DNA from: an uncultured beta proteobacterium
Lineage (GTDB): Bacteria > Pseudomonadota > Gammaproteobacteria > Burkholderiales > Burkholderiaceae_C
NCBI GenBank assembly: GCA_903873485.1
Contig: CAIQOO010000148.1
Span: 1-32,282 of the forward strand
DNA: 32,282 bases
Direction of reading: 5' to 3'
Numbering within the stretch: position 1 is the first letter of the stretch; every line of letters starts with the position of its first letter. Both the position numbers and the translations under genes were made by a program. A model generated the notes under the pieces. It worked only from the letters and a program-made list of their open reading frames with translations. It was not told where the DNA came from and searched no databases. Shown here one piece after another: positions 8,579-15,720 of this stretch.

Positions 8579-8797
8579 TTTTTCGACCTTTCGCTGATAA
8601 GAAAAATTTTGGCATTGGCTGGCCCGATGTCTCGGCCACCAAGAGTCTGAGCCGGTGCAGTTTAACGGATGAAGAAGCTAAATTTTGACCCGGCCTGACC
8701 CCTTTGCCGCCGTTGATGAGCAAACCTGCCAGCGCCTGCGGGTGGCGCATTGGGCCGATTTCTTTTCGGCTACAGTTGCATTTTTTGGGTATTTTGC

Positions 8798-9454
8798 ATG
8801 ACCACTTCCGTTCGAGACCTGCTTGACAACAACCGCGCCTGGGCCGGGCGCATCGAGCAGCAGCGCCCCGGCTTTTTCAGCCATCTGGCGCATCAGCAGT
8901 CACCCAAATACCTGTGGATCGGCTGCGCCGACAGCCGTGTGCCGGCCAACGAGATCACCGGGCTGGACCCCGGCGAGGTGTTTGTGCACCGCAACATTGC
9001 CAACGTGGTGGTGCATTCCGACCTGAACGCGCTGTCGGTCATTCAATATGCGGTCGATCATCTCAAGGTCGAGCACATCATGGTGGTCGGGCATTACGGC
9101 TGCGGCGGCGTGCTGGCGGCCTTGCGTGGCACCCGGGTTGGCCTGGCCGACAACTGGCTGCGCCATGTGCATGATGTCAAGCTGCGCCATCGCCACCGGC
9201 TTGATCACCTGACGATAGCCGAGCAGGAAGATGTGCTGTGCGAGATGAATGTGATCGAGCAGGTTGGCAATGTCGCCATGAGCAATGTGATGCAAGATGC
9301 CTGGAGCCGGGGCCAGAATGTTACGGTGCATGGCTGGTGTTATGGCCTGAAAGACGGTTTGGTGAAAGACCTGGGTGTCAGCATGCAAGGCAGCGACGAG
9401 GTGGTCAACGTCTTTCGCCACGCCTTCAAGCGCTACCCACGCGGCACAATATGA
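8798..9454 (+). CDS. can: Beta-class carbonic anhydrase
   Basis: This enzyme (218 residues) interconverts CO2 and bicarbonate in the cytoplasm. I chose the ATG at 8798 (MTTSVRDLLDNN) over a TTG at 8750, because it matches the start of E. coli Can. The zinc ligands and catalytic dyad are Cys43, Asp45 and Arg47 (CADSR), then His99 and Cys102 (GHYGCGG). Trp40 and Arg65 correspond to the non-catalytic bicarbonate site of type II beta-carbonic anhydrases. NVIEQVGNV and TVHGWCYGLKDGLV are further Can-type blocks. The divergent SulP gene suggests coupled bicarbonate handling. aceK follows 72 bp downstream on the same strand and may or may not be cotranscribed. Confidence 0.94.
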   Translation: MTTSVRDLLDNNRAWAGRIEQQRPGFFSHLAHQQSPKYLWIGCADSRVPANEITGLDPGEVFVHRNIANVVVHSDLNALSVIQYAVDHLKVEHIMVVGHYGCGGVLAALRGTRVGLADNWLRHVHDVKLRHRHRLDHLTIAEQEDVLCEMNVIEQVGNVAMSNVMQDAWSRGQNVTVHGWCYGLKDGLVKDLGVSMQGSDEVVNVFRHAFKRYPRGTI

Positions 9455-9526
9455 GGTTTATCGGGCCGATCTTTGCCAGGCAAGTGCCTGGCTGACCCAG
9501 TCCGCAACCCAGCAGAAAGCAAGCAG

Positions 9527-11377
9527 ATGTTTCCAACCCGACTTGACTCCAGCGTCGCTTACGACATTGCCAAAGCCATGATGGACGGCTTTAACCGGCA
9601 TTACCAACTGTTCAGAACCGCATCGGGGCGCGCCAAGCAGCGTTTTGAGGCGGCTGACTGGGCCGGTCAGCAGCGCGCACAGCGCAACCGCATCGAGTAC
9701 TACGACTTAAGGGTGGGTGAATGCCTGACCAGCCTGGAGCAGGATTTCAAGGCCGGCGAGCAGCCGATGGACATCTGGCAACAGGTCAAGCTGCATTACA
9801 TCGGCCTGCTGGTGGACCACCATCAGCCCGACCTGGCCGAGTCATTTTTCAACTCGGTGACCACCCGAATCCTGCACAGCAGTTATTTCCATAACGATTT
9901 CATCTTCATTCGCCCGGCGGTCAGCACCGAGTACATCGAAAACGGCGAGCCAGAAGCCTACCCGACTTACCGCGCCTATTACCCGACCAGCCCGCAGATG
10001 CAGGATGTGCTGCTGCAGATCGTCTTGGACTTTGACCTGCAATGCGAATTCGAAGACCTGACGCGCGATGTGACGCTGGTGATGGGCGTGATTCACGGCC
10101 TGGTGGGCAAGTTCAAGCTGCAAACCAATTGCCAGTTCCAGGTGCTGACCAGCCTGTTTTTTCGCAACAAGGGTGCCTACATTGTTGGCAACATGATCAA
10201 CGGTTTCAATGAATACCCGTTTGCCCTGCCGCTGCTTTATACGCCGGGCGACAAGCAACTGGTGATTGACGCCATGCTGTGCGGCGCCGACGAGCTGCAC
10301 ATGCTGTTTGGCTTTGCCCATGCCTATTTTCTGGTGGACATGGAGATTCCAAGTGCCTATGTGCAATTTTTGCACCGCGCCATGCCGCTCAAGCCACGCA
10401 ATGAAATTTACAACGCGCTCGGGCTGGCCAAGCAGGGCAAGACGCTGTTTTACCGCGACTTTTTGCACCACCTGCGCCATTCGCGTGACAAGTTCCGCAT
10501 TTCGCCCGGCATCAAGGGCATGGTGATGCTGGTGTTTGACCTGCCAAGCTACCCCTATGTGTTCAAGCTCATTAAAGACTTTTACCCGCCGCCCAAAGAA
10601 ACCAGCCGTGAACAGATCAAGGGCAAGTACCTGCTGGTCAAGCAGCACGACCGGGTTGGGCGCATGGCCGACACGCTGGAATACAGCCTGGTGGCATTTC
10701 CGCGCCAGCGTTTTACCGACGAACTGATTGCCGAAATCCAGAAATTTGCCCCCAGCCAGATCGAGATCAGCGACCGTGACCGGGATGGCCAGACCGAAGT
10801 CATCCTGCAACACGTCTATATCGAACGGCGCATGATTCCGCTCAACATCTACCTGCAAGAAGCCTTTGATGCCGGTGGCGCCGACCCAAACAACACCAGC
10901 CCGGCGGCACTCTACGCGCGTGAACAGCTTGAGCGTGGCGTGATCGAATACGGCAACGCCCTGAAAGACCTGATTGCTGCCAACATCTTTCCGGGCGACA
11001 TGTTATGGAAAAACTTTGGCGTCACGCGCCACGGCAAGGTGGTGTTTTACGACTACGATGAGATCGAGTACATCACCGACTGCATCTTTCGCAAGGTGCC
11101 AACGCCGCGCTGTGAAGAAGATGAAATGTCCGGCGAGGTCTGGTACACGGTCGGCCCCAAGGATGTGTTTCCCGAGACCTTTGGGCCGTTTTTGCTGGGC
11201 AATCCGATGGTGCGCGAGATGTTCATGAAACACCACGCCAATCTGCTTGATGCGGCCTATTGGCAAAAAAACAAGGACCGCATTCTGACCGGTCACCTGT
11301 TTGACGTGTTTCCGTATGAACAAGGCAAGCGGTTTCACCAGCAGCGCATCGGCACGGCGCTGCCTGACGCCCTTTGA
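9527..11377 (+). CDS. aceK: Isocitrate dehydrogenase kinase/phosphatase
   Basis: AceK reversibly phosphorylates isocitrate dehydrogenase and so controls carbon flow between the TCA cycle and the glyoxylate shunt. The ATG at 9527 ([22 protein letters not shown]) gives 616 residues and aligns with the start of E. coli AceK. An upstream in-frame TTG at 9473 is unlikely. The regulatory N-terminal domain contains [13 protein letters not shown]. The kinase-like domain has the ATP-binding lysine in FKLIKD (Lys347). It also has the catalytic block [10 protein letters not shown] with Asp491, and the metal-binding YDYDEI. It is slightly longer than the E. coli protein (578). aceA/aceB are not in the window. 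Presence of AceK implies growth on acetate or fatty acids, which fits the neighbouring acyl-CoA genes. Confidence 0.95.
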   Translation: MFPTRLDSSVAYDIAKAMMDGFNRHYQLFRTASGRAKQRFEAADWAGQQRAQRNRIEYYDLRVGECLTSLEQDFKAGEQPMDIWQQVKLHYIGLLVDHHQPDLAESFFNSVTTRILHSSYFHNDFIFIRPAVSTEYIENGEPEAYPTYRAYYPTSPQMQDVLLQIVLDFDLQCEFEDLTRDVTLVMGVIHGLVGKFKLQTNCQFQVLTSLFFRNKGAYIVGNMINGFNEYPFALPLLYTPGDKQLVIDAMLCGADELHMLFGFAHAYFLVDMEIPSAYVQFLHRAMPLKPRNEIYNALGLAKQGKTLFYRDFLHHLRHSRDKFRISPGIKGMVMLVFDLPSYPYVFKLIKDFYPPPKETSREQIKGKYLLVKQHDRVGRMADTLEYSLVAFPRQRFTDELIAEIQKFAPSQIEISDRDRDGQTEVILQHVYIERRMIPLNIYLQEAFDAGGADPNNTSPAALYAREQLERGVIEYGNALKDLIAANIFPGDMLWKNFGVTRHGKVVFYDYDEIEYITDCIFRKVPTPRCEEDEMSGEVWYTVGPKDVFPETFGPFLLGNPMVREMFMKHHANLLDAAYWQKNKDRILTGHLFDVFPYEQGKRFHQQRIGTALPDAL

Positions 11378-11385
11378 ACGCTTTG

Positions 11386-11428
11386 TTTTTTATAGCTGAA
11401 GGCGCTTATTCCATAAGGGCTGGAGGCA
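11386..11428 (+). repeat. Dispersed ~42 bp repeat, copy B
   Basis: TTTTTTATAGCTGAAGGCGC then TTATTCCATAAGGGCTGGAGGC matches the family consensus. It fills most of the gap between aceK and the thiolase, just ahead of the thiolase ribosome binding site. Confidence 0.8.
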
Positions 11429-11450
11429 CTTTTTAATGATAAGGAATGAT

Positions 11451-12632
11451 ATGACTGAAGCGATTGTGATCGTCAGCGCCGCGCGCACCCCGATGGGGAG
11501 TTTTCAGGGCGACTTTTCCAGTCTGGCCGCGCATGATCTGGGCGGTGCTGCCATCCGGGCCGCTGTTGCGCGTGCCGGCATTGCGCCTGACCGTGTCGAA
11601 GAAGTGCTGTTTGGCAACACCCTGATGGCCGGCCAGGGCCAGGCCCCGGCGCGCCAGGCGGCGTTCAAGGGCGGGCTGCCGATCAGTGCCGGCGCCGTCA
11701 CACTGTCCAAAATCTGTGGCTCGGGCATGCGTGCGGCGATGTTTGCGCATGACATGCTCAAGGCCGGCAGCGCCGACGTGCTGATTGCCGGCGGCATGGA
11801 AAGCATGACCAATGCGCCCTACCTGCTGCAAAAGGCACGCGCTGGCTACCGCATCGGCCATGAGCGTATTTTTGACCACATGATGCTCGACGGCCTCGAA
11901 GACGCCTACGAGCCGGGCCGCTCCATGGGCACCTTTGGCGAAGATTGCGCCGCCAAATTCGGCTTTACCCGCGCCAGCCAAGACCAGTTTGCCACCACCA
12001 GCGCGACACGGGCACTGGCCGCCACTGCATCGGGTGGATTTGCCGCCGAGATCACCCCGGTCAGCATCAAGGGCCGCAGCGGCGACAAGCTGATCAGCAT
12101 TGACGAGGGGCCGGGGCGGGTCAAGCTCGACAAATTCAGCTCGCTGAAACCGGCCTTCAAGAAAGACGGCACCATCACTGCCGCCAACAGTTCCAGCATC
12201 AACGACGGAGCCGCAGCCATGGTGCTGATGCGCGAATCCACCGCTGCGAGCCTGGGCTGCAAGCCCTTGGCGCGGCTGGTGGCGCACGCGGTCCACGCGC
12301 AAGAACCCGCCTGGTTTGCCACGGCACCGGTCGGCGCGGTGCGCAAGGTGCTGGCGCGGGCTGGCTGGAGCGTCGGCGATGTCGATCTGTGGGAAGTCAA
12401 CGAAGCCTTTGCCGTGGTGGCGATGGCCTTGATGCACGACCTCAAGCTAAGCCACGACATCGTCAACGTCAATGGTGGAGCCTGCGCGCTGGGCCACCCG
12501 CTGGGCGCCAGCGGTGCCCGCATCATGGTCACGCTGATCCATGCATTGCAGGCGCGCGGACTGAAAAAAGGGGTTGCCACGCTGTGCATCGGCGGCGGCG
12601 AGGCGACTGCAGTGGCCCTTGAGATGCTATAA
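11451..12632 (+). CDS. atoB: Acetyl-CoA acetyltransferase (thiolase II)
   Basis: This thiolase (394 codons including stop) cleaves or forms acetoacetyl-CoA and would serve the end of leucine, ketone-body or fatty acid breakdown. The start at 11451 has AAGGA at 11441-11445; an ATG at 11436 lies in the same frame but lacks a good site. The acyl-accepting Cys89 is in KICGSGMRAAM. GMESMTNAPYLL is a thiolase signature. WEVNEAFA holds the catalytic Asn-Glu. His349 is in LGHPLGASGARI, and Cys379 is in CIGGGEATA. The position before ALGH is Cys (GGACALGH) where Ile or Val is usual. It lies between aceK and the PIN module and is separated from both by repeat copies. The symbol atoB is by function; phbA is an alternative. 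Confidence 0.9.
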   Translation: MTEAIVIVSAARTPMGSFQGDFSSLAAHDLGGAAIRAAVARAGIAPDRVEEVLFGNTLMAGQGQAPARQAAFKGGLPISAGAVTLSKICGSGMRAAMFAHDMLKAGSADVLIAGGMESMTNAPYLLQKARAGYRIGHERIFDHMMLDGLEDAYEPGRSMGTFGEDCAAKFGFTRASQDQFATTSATRALAATASGGFAAEITPVSIKGRSGDKLISIDEGPGRVKLDKFSSLKPAFKKDGTITAANSSSINDGAAAMVLMRESTAASLGCKPLARLVAHAVHAQEPAWFATAPVGAVRKVLARAGWSVGDVDLWEVNEAFAVVAMALMHDLKLSHDIVNVNGGACALGHPLGASGARIMVTLIHALQARGLKKGVATLCIGGGEATAVALEML

Positions 12633-12673
12633 AAATACTAGCTTCTGGTGCTTTATCCATAAGCTCCAGGCGC
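12633..12673 (+). repeat. Dispersed ~42 bp repeat, copy C (diverged)
   Basis: ACTAGCTTCTGGTGCTTTAT then CCATAAGCTCCAGGCG is a diverged member of the family, immediately after the thiolase stop and before the accessory module. Confidence 0.6.
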
Positions 12674-12708
12674 CATTTTTATCTTGATATTTGATCATGA
12701 GGTTTGCC

Positions 12709-13020
12709 ATGCAAGCGATACCCGTCAAAGAGGCCGTGCGCCATGCCAAGCAGTCGTTGATCGAACTGTATGCGGACGATCCGCCCAAAGCGCTGGCGCT
12801 CGAAGAAATTGCGTTTGTCAGGGATGGCGGTCGTGATTTGTGGTCGGTCACGCTGGGGTTCGATCGCACCTGGGCTGCCCCGGCTGCTGATGAGGCTGGA
12901 CCTGCTTTGGCGAATCCGGGCTGGTTCGCCCAGCCAGTCGAACACCGTATTTACAAAACTGTGTTTATTGATGCTGCGACTGGCGAATTTGTCAAGATGG
13001 ACATTCGGCAAATCCAATGA
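12709..13020 (+). CDS. Small uncharacterised protein, first gene of the PIN module
   Basis: I do not recognise this 103-residue protein. It has an N-terminal amphipathic helix (VKEAVRHAKQSLIELYA). An alternating strand region follows (LEEIAFVRDGGRDLWSVTLGFDR). It ends in RIYKTVFIDAATGEFVKMDI, a beta-hairpin of the kind seen in PepSY-like small domains; that likeness is impressionistic. The start at 12709 is preferred, as TGAGG lies 7 bases upstream; ATG at 12697 is an alternative. Its TGA overlaps the ATG of the PIN gene (ATGA), so the two are translationally coupled. An antitoxin, or a partner or regulator of the nuclease, is a reasonable guess from position only. It is less GC-rich than the thiolase upstream. 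Confidence 0.75.
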   Translation: MQAIPVKEAVRHAKQSLIELYADDPPKALALEEIAFVRDGGRDLWSVTLGFDRTWAAPAADEAGPALANPGWFAQPVEHRIYKTVFIDAATGEFVKMDIRQIQ

Positions 13021-13547
13021 GCGGTTCAACTATGGCAACTCAGCTAACAGCGTATGCCAATCGGTACAAGAAAGTTGGCATCCTGCTGGACACCAATGTT
13101 TTGTTATTGCTGCTATTTGCAAACTTTCAGCCGGGCATGATCGGTGGCAAGCGACTTGAAAAATACACCCTGCAGGATGCTGCCTTGCTGGCGGCCTATG
13201 TGCGCTGTTTTAGCCGGATACTGACCACGCAGCACATTCTGGCTGAAACCAGCAATCTTGCCGCGCAGGTTCTCGGTGGCAAAGCGAAGGCTGCGTTTTT
13301 TACCCGGCTGTTTCCCCTGTTTTGCAGCGACATGGCTGAAGCACTCCACCCCTGCAAGATGCAATCGTCGGATATTGATCAGGCGCTTTTTGTCCGGCTT
13401 GGACTTACCGATGCGTCGGTTGTCGCGGCTATCGGCACCGAGGGATTGCTGTTGACCGATGATCTTGACCTGCATCTTGCAGCCATCGGCAAAGGTTCCC
13501 CTTCGATCAATTTCACTCACATGCGCGAGGCGACCGGATTGCTATGA
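13017..13547 (+). CDS. PIN-domain-like protein, putative RNase
   Basis: This 176-residue protein has the acidic pattern of a PIN nuclease. Asp25 is in LLDTNVLLLL at the end of the first strand. Glu77 is in HILAETSNLA, and Asp132 is in GLTDASVVAAI. A final acidic cluster, Asp148/Asp149/Asp151, is in LLTDDLDLHL. PIN proteins cut RNA with two metal ions, often as VapC-type toxins. This one is longer than typical VapC (about 130 residues). It has an insertion after the first strand (FANFQPGMIGGKRLEKYTLQ). The gene overlaps both neighbours by 4 bases (ATGA at 13017 and again at 13544). That indicates a three-gene coupled unit. A toxin, an rRNA/tRNA-processing nuclease or a defence nuclease are all possible. 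Confidence 0.8.
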   Translation: MSGSTMATQLTAYANRYKKVGILLDTNVLLLLLFANFQPGMIGGKRLEKYTLQDAALLAAYVRCFSRILTTQHILAETSNLAAQVLGGKAKAAFFTRLFPLFCSDMAEALHPCKMQSSDIDQALFVRLGLTDASVVAAIGTEGLLLTDDLDLHLAAIGKGSPSINFTHMREATGLL

Positions 13548-13902
13548 ATCAAACTGTCTTGAAAAACCAGCTTGAGGTGGCGCTGATCGAATCTGCCTGC
13601 AAGTTTGTCAGAGCCGCTTTGGTGTCGCAGTTGAATGACAAACTGTTGGCGCAGCTTGTTTCGGTACGGCTTGCACAATTGCTTGAACGGGAGAATCCCT
13701 ATTGGTACCGGATTTACTCTGCTGGGGATGTGATCAAGCGATTGCTGGACGATTTTCTGCATGCGAAGGAAAAGCCCAATTTTTCGATATCCTTAAATCG
13801 CTGTCCCAAGAAGCCAAGCCGCACAAGGGCAGCTACATCAAACAACACAGCGCAAGCAGCGCAAGCAGCGCAAGCATCGTTGCAAGGGCCGCAAGCGAGT
13901 GA
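13544..13902 (+). pseudogene. Third gene of the PIN module, apparently frameshifted
   Basis: The frame starting at 13544 (ATGA overlap with the PIN gene) encodes a helical protein with VALIESACKFVRAALVSQLN and ENPYWYRIYSAGDVIKRLLD up to about 13778. After that it turns into low-complexity, non-protein-like sequence that runs through repeats to 13981. The next frame instead reads FFDILKSLSQEAKPHKGSYI as a smooth continuation and stops at 13902. One base appears to be missing, most simply in the T run at 13780-13784. Restoring it would give a protein of about 119 residues ending in a Ser/Ala tail (9 bp repeats, SASSASSAS). It is either a real mutation or a sequencing or assembly error. I do not recognise the family. 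Confidence 0.6.
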
Positions 13903-13969
13903 TCCGTGCCGGGCTCGAATTACTTTATTAATGATAGCTATCACCGCAACAGTTACAAGGGCTAGAGGC

Positions 13970-14093
13970 CAATGGCACTGACTTACGCGCAATTGCTTGC
14001 CAAATTGGCCCGTTCGCCCTGAGCCTGTCGAAGGGTTCTCGAAGGCTTCGACAAGCTCAGCCCGAACGGGAACCTCTTAAGTCAGTGCCATTG
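13970..14093. mobile_element. MITE-like element, 124 bp, with 16 bp terminal inverted repeats
   Basis: The ends CAATGGCACTGACTTA (13970-13985) and TAAGTCAGTGCCATTG (14078-14093) are perfect inverted repeats. The element is flanked by an 11 bp direct repeat GGGCTAGAGGC (13959-13969 and 14094-14104), a target-site duplication of a size made by IS4-family transposases. There is no room for a transposase, so it would be mobilised in trans. Its centre is a near-perfect 62 bp palindrome of the TTCGACAAGCTCA type. The host site is a dispersed repeat. Confidence 0.75.
14009..14070. repeat. Palindromic REP-like element, copy 2
   Basis: CCCGTTCGCCCTGAGCCTGT with CGAAGGG forms the left arm. CTTCGACAAGCTCAGCCCGA with ACGGG forms the right arm. 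It would fold as one long hairpin and occupies the centre of the MITE-like element. Confidence 0.8.
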
Positions 14094-14146
14094 GGGCTAG
14101 AGGCCTTTTTCATATCAATAAGAAACCCTGCTGAAAGAACCGAAAC

Positions 14147-15274
14147 ATGCTGCTTACCCAGGAACAAGAAATGGTGCGCGACGCAGTTCGCGCGTTTGCC
14201 CAGGCCGAACTTTGGCCAAACGCCGCCAAATGGGACAAGGAACACCACTTTCCGAAAGACGCGCACCAGGGCCTGGCGGCGCTGGGTGCTTATGGCATTT
14301 GTGTGCCCGAAGACTTGGGCGGGGCCGGGCTGGACTATTTGACGCTGGCGCTGGTGCTCGAAGAAATTGCCGCCGGTGATGGCGGCACCAGCACGGTGAT
14401 CAGTGTCACCAACTGCCCGGTCAACGCCATTTTGATGAAGTTTGGCAATGCCGCGCAAAAGAAGCAGTGGCTGGAGCCGCTGGCGCAGGGCCAGATGCTG
14501 GGGGCCTTTTGCCTGACCGAGCCACATGTCGGCAGTGATGCCTCATCGCTGCGCACCACGGCGGTCAAAGATGGCGACAGTTACGTCATCAACGGCGTCA
14601 AGCAGTTCATCACCAGCGGCAAGCATGGCGACGTGGCGATCGTGATTGCCGTCACCGACAAAGGCGCGGGCAAACGCGGCATGAGCGCCTTTCTGGTGCC
14701 GACCGATGCGCCGGGCTATCTGGTGACGCGCCTGGAAGACAAGCTTGGCCAGCACAGCAGCGACACCGCGCAAATCGGCTTTGACGACTGCCGGGTGCCG
14801 GTCGAAAACCTGATCGGCAAAGAAGGCGAGGGCTACGGCATTGCGCTGGGCGGCCTCGAAGGCGGGCGCATCGGCATTGCCGCGCAAAGCGTCGGCATGG
14901 CGCGCAGTGCCTTTGAAGTGGCTGTCGCCTACGCCAAAGACCGCCAGAGTTTTGGCACCGCCATCTTCAACCACCAAGGTGTCGGCTTTCGGCTGGCCGA
15001 CTGCGCGACGCAGCTTGAGGCGGCGCGGCAACTGATCTGGCACGCCGCCGCGTTGCGCGATGCCGGCAAGCCCTGCCTGAAAGAAGCCGCCATGGCCAAG
15101 CTGTTTGCCAGCGAAATGGCCGAGAAAGTCTGCTCTGCCGCCATCCAGACACTGGGCGGCTATGGTTATGTGAATGACTTTCCGCTTGAGCGCATCTACC
15201 GTGACGTGCGCGTCTGCCAGATCTACGAGGGCACCTCGGACGTGCAAAAGATCATCATTCAGAGAAATCTGTAG
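14147..15274 (+). CDS. Acyl-CoA dehydrogenase, short/branched-chain type
   Basis: This FAD-dependent dehydrogenase (375 residues) introduces the alpha-beta double bond in short or branched acyl-CoAs and donates electrons to ETF. The signatures are CLTEPHVGSDASSLRT, QFITSGKHGDVAIV and GYGYVNDFPLERIYRDVRV. The catalytic Glu361 is in IYEGTSDVQ, the normal position for short- and medium-chain enzymes, unlike liuA at 5800. It ends IIIQRNL, typical of the family. The chain-length preference (butyryl, isobutyryl or 2-methylbutyryl) cannot be fixed. The upstream gap holds the MITE and repeats, so its original promoter or operon link to the thiolase may have been changed by insertion of the PIN module. 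A terminator hairpin follows at 15319. Confidence 0.92.
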   Translation: MLLTQEQEMVRDAVRAFAQAELWPNAAKWDKEHHFPKDAHQGLAALGAYGICVPEDLGGAGLDYLTLALVLEEIAAGDGGTSTVISVTNCPVNAILMKFGNAAQKKQWLEPLAQGQMLGAFCLTEPHVGSDASSLRTTAVKDGDSYVINGVKQFITSGKHGDVAIVIAVTDKGAGKRGMSAFLVPTDAPGYLVTRLEDKLGQHSSDTAQIGFDDCRVPVENLIGKEGEGYGIALGGLEGGRIGIAAQSVGMARSAFEVAVAYAKDRQSFGTAIFNHQGVGFRLADCATQLEAARQLIWHAAALRDAGKPCLKEAAMAKLFASEMAEKVCSAAIQTLGGYGYVNDFPLERIYRDVRVCQIYEGTSDVQKIIIQRNL

Positions 15275-15318
15275 TTGCCGGTTTGCTGATCCGGCCGGAG
15301 TTGCGCTGCCGCAAGCTG

Positions 15319-15349
15319 GCCACCGAGAAACTTCAGCCGGTGGCGTTTT
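15319..15349 (+). terminator. Probable intrinsic terminator after the acyl-CoA dehydrogenase
   Basis: The stem GCCACCG (15319-15325) pairs with CGGTGGC (15338-15344) over a 12-base loop and is followed by GTTTT. It lies 45 bp after the stop codon. Confidence 0.55.
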
Positions 15350-15357
15350 GGTGCTAC

Positions 15358-15400
15358 TTAAAATAGAGCTATCAGCGCTTGCTGCAAAAGGGCTAGAGCC
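15358..15400 (+). repeat. Dispersed ~42 bp repeat, copy F
   Basis: TTAAAATAGAGCTATCAGCG then CTTGCTGCAAAAGGGCTAGAGCC matches the family. It lies between the terminator and the repeat-protein gene. Confidence 0.75.
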
Positions 15401-15720
15401 TGATTTGGCATATATTTTACGAAGCCGGTCGGGTACCAGCTTTGGGGTGCACCACGACCTTGCCCGGCGGCATGACGGGTTGTAACATTTGTAAGCGGCT
15501 GCGGGCTGTTTTGTAAGCAGACGTGAAAACTGTATCTGCTCCAAAGTGCGCTGGCGCACCCTTCCCGAGTCGCCTGGCACTGGGGAAAAACCGCTGTCTG
15601 GCTCGCCATTCGCCGCAAAAAGCGTGGCCCGCCCGGTTACAACTGGCCTTGGCAGGGGGTTGTCGGCACCGGTTTTTGCGGCAACCATCGCGCCATCTCA
15701 ACACACCTTGAAGGACAGCC

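Larger units (their letters stand above)
13929..14105 (+). repeat. Dispersed ~42 bp repeat, copy D, split by an inserted element
   Basis: ATGATAGCTATCACCGCAAC then AGTTACAAGGGCTAGAGGCC (to 13970) matches the family. The final GGGCTAGAGGC recurs at 14094-14104 on the other side of a 124 bp inverted-repeat element. The right-hand copy is therefore best read as target duplication rather than a separate repeat. Confidence 0.7.
15275..15720. other. 446 bp intergenic region before the repeat-protein gene
   Basis: This holds the terminator-like hairpin at 15319-15349 and the dispersed repeat copy at 15358-15400. No further gene is convincing. A short related motif pair, TTGTAACATTTGTAAG and TTTTGTAAGC (about 15479-15521), is present. 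The promoter of the 15721 gene should lie in the second half, but I see no clear -35/-10 pair. Confidence 0.5.

Noticed and set aside
9842..10858. 338-codon minus-strand open frame opposite aceK
   Set aside because: Composition is typical of antisense frames (His/Val/Gln-rich), and AceK is unambiguous on the other strand.
13760..13790. Programmed -1 ribosomal frameshift in the third PIN-module gene
   Set aside because: No canonical X XXY YYZ slippery heptamer in the right frame was found. AAT TTT gives poor P-site re-pairing, so a plain indel is simpler.
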